Shown here: positions 4,818-10,534 of the stretch, one piece after another | How positions within the stretch are numbered: the first letter of the stretch is position 1 | Layout of the letters: each line of letters begins with the position of its first letter | Assembly (NCBI GenBank): GCA_900554535.1 | Contig: USIA01000046.1 | Coordinates: forward strand, 1-10,534 | DNA from: an uncultured Oscillospiraceae bacterium | GTDB lineage: Bacteria; Bacillota; Clostridia; Oscillospirales; Acutalibacteraceae | Reading direction: 5' to 3' | DNA length: 10,534 nucleotides | Notes under the pieces: generated by a model | What the model was told of the DNA's origin: nothing | Databases searched by the model: none | The model's input: only the letters and a program-made list of their open reading frames with translations | Translations under genes and position numbers: made by a program

Positions 4818-7167
4818 AACGTTGAAAACCATGTCCAAGCAGGACAAGGAGCGATATACCGTACCCCGGAAGGTGCAGGATGTGATCCCCGTCCGCCGTA
4901 TCTGGCAGGACGGCATTTTTTTGACCGGAAACAAGTTTTCCAAAAGCTATCAGTTCAGCGACATCAATTATCTGGTGGCAAGCCGCGAGGATAAGGAGAG
5001 TATGTTCCTCATCTATTCGGAGCTTCTCAACTCCCTGGATTCCGGGGCGGTGACGAAAATCACTATCAACAACCGAAGGACGAATAAGGCAAACTTTGAA
5101 AACTCCATCCTCATGCCTATGCAGGAGGACTTCCGGGACGAGTACCGCAGGGAATACAATCAAATGCTGCTGGATAAGGCCACCGGAGCCAATGGAATCA
5201 CCCAGGAGAAATATATCACCATCTCTGTGGTGAAGAAAGATATTGAGGAAGCCCGCGCCTACTTCTCCCGCGTGGGGGCCGATCTCATTTCCCACTTTGC
5301 CGCCCTGGGTTCCAAGTGCGTGGAGCTGGACGCTTCTGAAAGGCTGCGTATCCTGCACGACTTCTACCGCCAGGGCGAGGAGGCAGAGTTCTCCTTTGAT
5401 TTGGCGGCTATGGCAAAGCGCGGCCACGGCTTCAAGGACTATATCTGCCCCGACAGCATGGAGAAAAACAGCGACTATGTGAAGCTGGGCGATAAGTTCT
5501 GCCGGGTGCTGTTCCTCAAGGATTTTGCCAGCTATATCAAGGACAACATGGTGACGGAGCTAACGGATTTCAACCGCAATCTGATGTTCTCCATTGACGT
5601 GGTTCCGGTGCCTACGGATGAGGCTGTGCGGGAGGTAGAAAACCGCTTATTGGGCGTGGAAACGAACATCACCAACTGGCAGCGCCGCCAGAACGCCAAT
5701 AACAACTTTTCCGCCGTGGTGCCTTATGACATGGAGCTTCAGCGCAAAGAGAGCAAGGAGTTCCTGGACGACCTCACCACCCGCGACCAGCGCATGATGT
5801 TTGCGGTGATTACCCTGGCGATCACCGCCGACACCAAAGAGCAGCTTGACAGTGACACCGAGGCAGTGCTTTCCGTGGCAAGAAAGCATATGTGCCAGCT
5901 TGCGGTTCTCAAGTTCCAGCAGCTTGACGGCCTCAACACGGCCCTGCCCATCGGGGTGCGCAAAATCAACGCCTTCCGCACCCTCACCACCGAGAGTTTG
6001 GCGGTGTTCATCCCCTTTAAGGTGCAGGAGATTCAGGACAAGGGCGGCATTTACTTTGGGGAGAACGCCATTTCCCACAACCTCATCATGTGCAACAAGG
6101 CGAACCTGTTAAACCAGTCGGCTTTTTACCTGGGCGTTCCCGGCGCGGGAAAATCCTTTGCGGTGAAAGAGCTGATCGCCTTCCTTATGCTCCATCCCAA
6201 TTACGCCAATGATGAAATCCTTATTTGTGACCCGGAGGGCGAGTTTGGCGCGCTGGTGAAAGCCCTGGGCCGCGAAAAGGCTACGGTGGCCCACCTGGTG
6301 GCAGGCGGAAAAGACAAGCTCAATTCCATGTATATGGTGGAGGGTTACGGCGAGCAGAATCCCATTGTGGAGAAGTCGCAGTTTGTTATGTCCCTCATCG
6401 AGCAGATCGACAAGCGCGGCGTGGGGCCGCAGCATAAATCCATCATCGACCGCTGCACCGCCCTTGTTTACCCGGAGGCGGAAAAAGAGGGCCGGGCCGC
6501 CACCCTCTGCGACCTGCGGAACAAGCTGCTGGAGCAGCCGGAGGAAAAGGCAAAGGAGATCGCCCTTTCCCTGGAGCTTTACACGACCGGCTCCCTGGAC
6601 ATCTTTGGCCGCGACAGCACGGTGGACTTGAGCAAGCCCTATGTGGTGTTCGACATCCACGGCCTGGGCGAGCAGCTAAAGCCAGCCGGTTCGCTGGTCA
6701 TTACCGACACCATCTTAAACCGCGTGACCCTCAACTGGAAACGGGGCAAGCGCACCCACGTCTTTATCGACGAGTTCCATGTGATGTTTGAAAATGAGCA
6801 GAGCGGTATTTTCTTCAACAGCGCATGGAGGCAGTTCAGAAAGCGCGGGGCCTACCCCACGGCTATCACTCAGAATGTGGAGTATCTGCTGGATTCCGTA
6901 CAGGCCAGTACCATGCTCAGTAACTCGGAATTTATCGTCATGCTCAATCAGGCGGCTTCCGACCGGGAAAAGCTCTCCAAGCTCCTCAATATCTCTAAGG
7001 AGCAGATGAGCTATGTCACCAACGCGGACGCGGGCTGCGGCCTCATCCGCTATGGCAGCGCACTGGTGCCTTTTGTCAACCGTTTCCCGCGCAATACAAA
7101 GCTGTATGCCCTGATGACCACCAAGCCCGGTGAGGGCGTGTTCGGCGGAGAGGAGGTTTTGGTATGA
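4810..7167 (+). CDS. virB4: VirB4-like conjugation ATPase
   Basis: The T4SS motor ATPase that energises assembly and DNA transfer at the inner face of the membrane. It has 785 residues, normal for the family. The N-terminal 430 or so residues form the CagE/TrbE/VirB4-type domain. The C-terminal ATPase domain has Walker A GVPGAGKS at 442-449, followed by ILICDPEGEFG, and Walker B HVFIDEFH with D654-E655. QFRKRGAYPTAITQNVE follows as the usual conserved C-terminal block, and there is no break or missing key residue. Its ATG overlaps the end of the PrgI gene by eight bases, with AAGGAGG ending three bases before it, and its TGA overlaps the next ATG (ATGA at 7164-7167). It is the best-conserved transfer gene in the window. 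Confidence 0.97.
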   Translation: MIKTLKTMSKQDKERYTVPRKVQDVIPVRRIWQDGIFLTGNKFSKSYQFSDINYLVASREDKESMFLIYSELLNSLDSGAVTKITINNRRTNKANFENSILMPMQEDFRDEYRREYNQMLLDKATGANGITQEKYITISVVKKDIEEARAYFSRVGADLISHFAALGSKCVELDASERLRILHDFYRQGEEAEFSFDLAAMAKRGHGFKDYICPDSMEKNSDYVKLGDKFCRVLFLKDFASYIKDNMVTELTDFNRNLMFSIDVVPVPTDEAVREVENRLLGVETNITNWQRRQNANNNFSAVVPYDMELQRKESKEFLDDLTTRDQRMMFAVITLAITADTKEQLDSDTEAVLSVARKHMCQLAVLKFQQLDGLNTALPIGVRKINAFRTLTTESLAVFIPFKVQEIQDKGGIYFGENAISHNLIMCNKANLLNQSAFYLGVPGAGKSFAVKELIAFLMLHPNYANDEILICDPEGEFGALVKALGREKATVAHLVAGGKDKLNSMYMVEGYGEQNPIVEKSQFVMSLIEQIDKRGVGPQHKSIIDRCTALVYPEAEKEGRAATLCDLRNKLLEQPEEKAKEIALSLELYTTGSLDIFGRDSTVDLSKPYVVFDIHGLGEQLKPAGSLVITDTILNRVTLNWKRGKRTHVFIDEFHVMFENEQSGIFFNSAWRQFRKRGAYPTAITQNVEYLLDSVQASTMLSNSEFIVMLNQAASDREKLSKLLNISKEQMSYVTNADAGCGLIRYGSALVPFVNRFPRNTKLYALMTTKPGEGVFGGEEVLV

Positions 7168-7574
7168 GCAGGCTCAATATTCGATTTGCGTCCGCAGAAC
7201 ACCGCGATTTCTTTTTGCGGATGATGAGTGAGGCCCGGAAAAATGACTGCTATCATCAGTCTTTCTTTTATGTCATGGGGATTGCCCCGGAAACACGGGC
7301 CAACATCCGCCAGATGTTTGATTTTAAGCAGGACTGTATCAAACCGGAGGGTATGCACGGCGGCTGGCAGACCAGCGGCACCGTCCGGGTGTGCCGTTTG
7401 GCCTTTAACCTTTGGAACGGCTATACCGAGCCGGAACACAGCAACGCCTATTCCCCGGAAGATCTGTTCTGCTGCGAGTTTGCCCCCTATTTCATGGAGG
7501 GCATGAAAATCCGTTACCCGGAATACTGCCGGGAGCTGCCGCCTGCCAGAAAGCAGGCGGAACCAGCCCGGTAA
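7164..7574 (+). CDS. DUF6075-like protein of the conjugation operon (136 aa)
   Basis: A soluble 136-residue protein that I recall as the DUF6075 family, found beside VirB4 in clostridial elements; the family name is from memory and function is unknown. Conserved-looking parts are the N-terminal RFASAEHRDFF, then YVMGIAPETRANI, a middle MHGGWQTSGTVRVCRLAFNLWNG, and FAPYFMEGMKIRYPEYC near the end. It is rich in aromatic residues and cysteine, with no signal peptide or membrane helix. Its start overlaps the VirB4 stop, so it is translationally coupled to virB4. It could be a cytoplasmic regulator or accessory factor of the transfer machine. A strong hairpin lies in its last codons. Confidence 0.85.
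   Translation: MSRLNIRFASAEHRDFFLRMMSEARKNDCYHQSFFYVMGIAPETRANIRQMFDFKQDCIKPEGMHGGWQTSGTVRVCRLAFNLWNGYTEPEHSNAYSPEDLFCCEFAPYFMEGMKIRYPEYCRELPPARKQAEPAR
7539..7560 (+). other. Strong GC hairpin at the end of the DUF6075-like gene
   Basis: CCGCCTGC at 7539-7546 is perfectly complementary to GCAGGCGG at 7553-7560 around a 6-nt loop (CAGAAA). It sits within the last 12 codons of the 7164-7574 gene and has no T run after it, so it is not a classical terminator. It may mark an mRNA processing or stability point between the channel genes and the downstream surface genes. Confidence 0.5.
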
Positions 7575-7598
7575 TAGCCTTGATAGGAGGAAAATAAG

Positions 7599-8351
7599 AT
7601 GGCTGAATTGACTTATACGCTGGGAGAACATCCCCAGATCATCGAGCTTCTCTCTGTGCTGGAGAAAAACAACCTTCAAAGGCAGAAGGAAGAAGTGCAG
7701 GCCCTGGTGGGGTATATCGACGGCATGGAGGATAAGCTGGCCCAGATGATGGAGGAGATGAAAGAAATCCGTTTGGAGGTTGGCAAGCTCCACGACAAGG
7801 GAATCCGGGCCAAATGCGTGCAGCTTGTGACGGCGGCGGAAGGCAAAATCCAGCAGGTAAAAGCGATGGTTTCCACCGCCAGGGCAAACCTCATCTCCTC
7901 TGCCGGGCGCATGGTGCAGACCTTTCAGGAAAAGGGGCGCTCCGCCCTGCGTCATGCGGTGCAGGCTTTGCGTATTCCCGCCGTTCTCTCACGCATGGAA
8001 CACGGCTTCTCTCACGCCGGCAAGGCGATGGAGCAATGCGCCGGAAAGCTGGATGTATTCCGGGAGGAGCTGCACCAGGCGGGAAGCCACATGAAAAGCG
8101 CCGGGCGCGCCCTTGCAGGCAAAGAAGTACAACAGGCCCAGGAGCTGGAAACCGACAAGGGCGTGCTTGCCAAACTGCGGGGCCTGTTTCTGTCCTGCGG
8201 CAAGACCTTTTCCGGGATGGAACGCGGCGCGGCCCGGCTGGCTGAAAAAGCAGGCGGTGAGAAATCATCCGTAAAATCGGAGCTGCGGGAACTGAAAGCG
8301 GCCCCGGACGCACCGCACCGTCAGGCAGCCAGCAAAGAGCAGGCGCGATAA
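7599..8351 (+). CDS. Coiled-coil DUF6674-like protein of the conjugation operon (250 aa)
   Basis: A 250-residue helical protein resembling, from memory, the DUF6674 family of clostridial mobile elements; function unknown. The first 65 or so residues (after ELTYTLGEHPQIIELL) look like a coiled coil with regular L/M/V spacing (QALVGYIDGMEDKLAQMMEEM). A second long helical, basic region rich in A, G, H and R covers about 85-225, and the tail is charged and low in complexity. There is no signal peptide or clear membrane helix. The ATG at 7599 has AGGAGG upstream (7585-7590), 24 bases after the preceding stop. Its place just before the sortase and cell-wall genes suggests an accessory or scaffolding role, which is inference. 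Confidence 0.83.
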   Translation: MAELTYTLGEHPQIIELLSVLEKNNLQRQKEEVQALVGYIDGMEDKLAQMMEEMKEIRLEVGKLHDKGIRAKCVQLVTAAEGKIQQVKAMVSTARANLISSAGRMVQTFQEKGRSALRHAVQALRIPAVLSRMEHGFSHAGKAMEQCAGKLDVFREELHQAGSHMKSAGRALAGKEVQQAQELETDKGVLAKLRGLFLSCGKTFSGMERGAARLAEKAGGEKSSVKSELRELKAAPDAPHRQAASKEQAR

Positions 8352-8371
8352 GGACAAGGAGGGTAAAGAAA

Positions 8372-9154
8372 ATGAGTAATAAAGTGAAAACCAGACTGAT
8401 GATTGCAGGGGCGGCCTTTTGTGCCGCCCTTTTCCTTTTCTCCGGGGCTATGCTGGCCCGTGAATATCTCGACCAGAAGCAGAGCGCCGAAGCCTTTGAA
8501 GAAGTGGCGGAGCTGATAAAGGAGGATGTGGAGCTGCCTGCGTTGGAGCTGGAAAACGCCCCGGCCACGGAAGAAGTAACTGCGTTTGAGAAATATGCCG
8601 ATGTGTACGCTCAAAACAGTGACCTGGTGGGCTGGGTTTCCATTCCCGGCACCCGGATTGATTACCCTGTCATGCAGACCAAAGACAGCCCGGATTTTTA
8701 CCTCAAACACGCCTTTGACAAATCGTACAGCAGCTACGGCGTGCCTTATCTGGCCGAAAACTGCGACGTCGGCATTTCCGATAATCTGGTGCTGTACGGC
8801 CACCACATGAACAACGGCACAATGTTCTCCGACCTGTGCAAGTATGAAAGCGAGGATTTCTACCGTGAGCATAAGACTATCCGTTTTGACACCCTGGACA
8901 GCTTTGGCGAGTATGAGGTGATCGCCGCCTTTAAGACGGTGGCCTATTCCGGGGAGGGATTCAAGTATTACCACTTTGTCAATGCGGAGAGCGCCGAGGC
9001 TTTTGACGAGTATATTGCAGAGTGCAAGGCGCTGGCCCTTTATGATACGGGCGTGACTGCGGAATATGGCGACAAGCTCATTACCCTCTCCACCTGTGAA
9101 TATTCCCGGACAAACGGCAGGATGGTTGTGGTGGCAAAGTTGCTTGACGCATAA
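8372..9154 (+). CDS. srtB: Class B sortase
   Basis: A membrane-bound cysteine transpeptidase (260 residues) that attaches surface proteins to peptidoglycan. A single N-terminal membrane anchor covers about residues 8-30, then comes an extracellular linker and the catalytic domain from about residue 70 (SDLVGWVSIPGTRIDYPVMQ). The catalytic residues are visible: His144 in GHHMNNGTMF, Cys242 in TLSTC and Arg250 in TNGRMVVVAK. Class B is indicated by the GWVSIPGT/IDYPVMQ pattern and the extra region between the histidine and cysteine. The ATG at 8372 follows AAGGAGGG. No sorting-signal substrate is encoded in this window; one is likely elsewhere in the element. The gene lies 20 bases after its neighbour, in the same operon. 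Confidence 0.95.
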   Translation: MSNKVKTRLMIAGAAFCAALFLFSGAMLAREYLDQKQSAEAFEEVAELIKEDVELPALELENAPATEEVTAFEKYADVYAQNSDLVGWVSIPGTRIDYPVMQTKDSPDFYLKHAFDKSYSSYGVPYLAENCDVGISDNLVLYGHHMNNGTMFSDLCKYESEDFYREHKTIRFDTLDSFGEYEVIAAFKTVAYSGEGFKYYHFVNAESAEAFDEYIAECKALALYDTGVTAEYGDKLITLSTCEYSRTNGRMVVVAKLLDA

Positions 9155-9187
9155 GGACGCACCCGCCCTGGGAAGGAGGTGAAGCCT

Positions 9188-10534
9188 ATGGGCAAGGGTA
9201 TTAAGACAAGGAGTGTTGCGGATAAGACGATCAAGGCGATTGACAAAACGGCGGTTGCTTCAGAACGGATGAAAGAAGCATATATCCGCACCAAAGACAA
9301 GGGCGAGCATGGCCTGTATGCAGAGGAAGGCTCTCCCGGCGAGTATGCGTCCGACCGCATTTCTTCCGGGGTTGAAAATACGGCCCGTGAAGCTGTCCAC
9401 CAATTTGACAAGCAGGGCCGCAAAGGGGTTAAGACCACCAAAGAGAACATTTCCAAGGTCAAAGAAAAAATCCAGAAGCGCAAGGCCGCAGCCGAACAGC
9501 CTAAAAAACAAGCGGAGAAGCAGGCGGCAAGGCAGACCGGACAGGCCGCAGACCGTCTTTCGGAGCCGTTGAAAACCATCCGGCAGGAGCGCGGGGCTGT
9601 CAAGACCCTGGAGCGGGGCAAGAAAAGCATTAAAACAGTGGACAGAAGCCGCAAGACCATCAAGCAGGCGTCCTCTACCGCCAAAGGGACGGTGAAAACC
9701 GCCAGCAAATCCATTAAAACGGCGGAAAAGACAGCCAAAGCAAGTATCAAGACTACCCAGCAAGCAGCAAAAACGGCTCAAAAAACAGCTCAGGCCACAG
9801 CCAGGGCCGCCAGAGCTGCCGCCCATGCTGCCCGCGTTGCGGCGAAAGCGGCTGTGACTGCGGCAAAGGTGGCGGTCAAGGCCACCATCGCGGCGGTGAA
9901 AGCCATCATAGCAGCAACAAAGGCGCTGATTGCGGCTATCGCTGCGGGCGGCTGGGTTGCGGTGCTGGTGATTATTGTGATCTGCCTCATTGGTATGATT
10001 ATCGGCTCCTGCTTTGGGATTTTCTTCTCCGGGGAGGACTCCGGCACCGGGCAAACCATGCAGACCGCTGTGCAGGAGATCAACGCCGAGTACGAAGAAA
10101 AGCTGGAGGAAATCAAAACTTCCCACACCTACGATGTGCTGGAGATGTCCGGCAGCCGGGCGGTTTGGAAAGAGGTACTTGCGGTTTATGCGGTAAAAAC
10201 CACCACCGACCCGGACGCTGCCCAGGAAGTCGCCACCATGGATGACTCCAAAAAGCAGCTCTTAAAGGATATTTTCTGGCAGATGAATGAAATCTCATCC
10301 AGCACTTCTACCCAGACGGAAACCATCATTGAAACCTCAGACGATGGGAATGGGAACATCGTAGAAACGGAAGTCACCATTACCCGCACCTACCTGTATA
10401 TCACCGTCAGCCACAAGACGGCGGAGGAAATGGCCGATCAGTTTGGTTTTAATGAAGATCAGCGGGAACAGATGGCGGAGCTTCTGGCCGACGAAAACAA
10501 TTCTCTCTGGAGCCAGGTGCTTTACGGCATTACC
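9188..10534 (+). CDS. CD1108-type mobile element protein, N-terminal part (runs off the window)
   Basis: An open frame of 449 codons from the ATG at 9188 (AAGGAGGTG at 9173-9181) to the last base, with no stop. Residues 1-250 are cytoplasmic and strongly basic, passing from a K/Q/R-rich region (about 85-170) into a long Ala/Lys repeat with AAK, TAK and ARA units (about 170-250). A single membrane helix follows at about 256-281 (WVAVLVIIVICLIGMIIG). The outer part, from 282 on, contains YAVKTTTDPDAAQEVATMDD and YLYITVSHKTAEEMADQFGF. I recognise these as the CD1108 family of clostridial conjugative elements. In that family the C terminus, here outside the window, usually carries a peptidoglycan hydrolase domain that opens the wall for the channel. 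The family assignment is from memory of its motifs. Confidence 0.88.
   Translation, partial: MGKGIKTRSVADKTIKAIDKTAVASERMKEAYIRTKDKGEHGLYAEEGSPGEYASDRISSGVENTAREAVHQFDKQGRKGVKTTKENISKVKEKIQKRKAAAEQPKKQAEKQAARQTGQAADRLSEPLKTIRQERGAVKTLERGKKSIKTVDRSRKTIKQASSTAKGTVKTASKSIKTAEKTAKASIKTTQQAAKTAQKTAQATARAARAAAHAARVAAKAAVTAAKVAVKATIAAVKAIIAATKALIAAIAAGGWVAVLVIIVICLIGMIIGSCFGIFFSGEDSGTGQTMQTAVQEINAEYEEKLEEIKTSHTYDVLEMSGSRAVWKEVLAVYAVKTTTDPDAAQEVATMDDSKKQLLKDIFWQMNEISSSTSTQTETIIETSDDGNGNIVETEVTITRTYLYITVSHKTAEEMADQFGFNEDQREQMAELLADENNSLWSQVLYGIT

Noticed and set aside
9040..10128. Long minus-strand open frames opposite the CD1108-type gene (236 and 288 residues)
   Set aside because: Cys/Leu/Phe-rich or low-complexity products mirror the Ala/Lys repeats; the + strand frame is continuous and has a strong ribosome site.
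1..10534. CRISPR array, tRNA, rRNA, element ends or integration site
   Set aside because: No regularly spaced repeats, cloverleaf or terminal repeats were seen on reading both strands.

Overview
The window is part of the conjugation (type IV secretion, T4SS) operon of an integrative conjugative element of the Tn1549/CTn type. The likely host is a GC-rich anaerobic gut Firmicute (class Clostridia, for example Oscillospiraceae or Lachnospiraceae). This rests on gene order (VirB6/TrbL-like, PrgI, VirB4, class B sortase, CD1108-type protein), strong AAGGAGG ribosome sites, overlapping starts and stops, TTG starts, and every gene lying on the + strand. No integrase, relaxase, attachment site, tRNA or rRNA is visible. 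The species cannot be fixed from this sequence.

Layout. Bases 1-70 are a leader with a run of ten G and a GC-rich hairpin. A VirB6/TrbL-like membrane channel gene begins at 71 but is split by a full-length group II intron (615-3152). The intron carries its own LtrA-type reverse transcriptase/maturase/HNH endonuclease gene (1217-3049), and its ribozyme parts can be traced: a GUGCG 5' end, two exon-binding loops, domain III, a perfect 34-nt domain V, and domain VI with a bulged A. Removing 615-3152 joins the exons in frame to give a 278-residue protein. After exon 2 (3153-3445) come two small genes I do not recognise (3460-3837, 3856-4389), then a PrgI-family protein (4404-4817), the VirB4 ATPase (4810-7167), a DUF6075-like protein (7164-7574), a coiled-coil DUF6674-like protein (7599-8351), a class B sortase (8372-9154) and the first 449 residues of a CD1108-type protein (9188 to the window end).

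How it works together. VirB4 would power the channel, and the VirB6-like and PrgI proteins would form its inner-membrane part. The CD1108-type protein usually carries a wall-degrading domain downstream of what is seen here. The sortase would anchor a surface protein that helps mating cells adhere. Because an essential channel gene must be spliced before a full product can be made, conjugation of this element probably depends on intron splicing, and therefore on the intron-encoded maturase. This resembles Ll.LtrB in the lactococcal relaxase gene, but with a different transfer gene as host.
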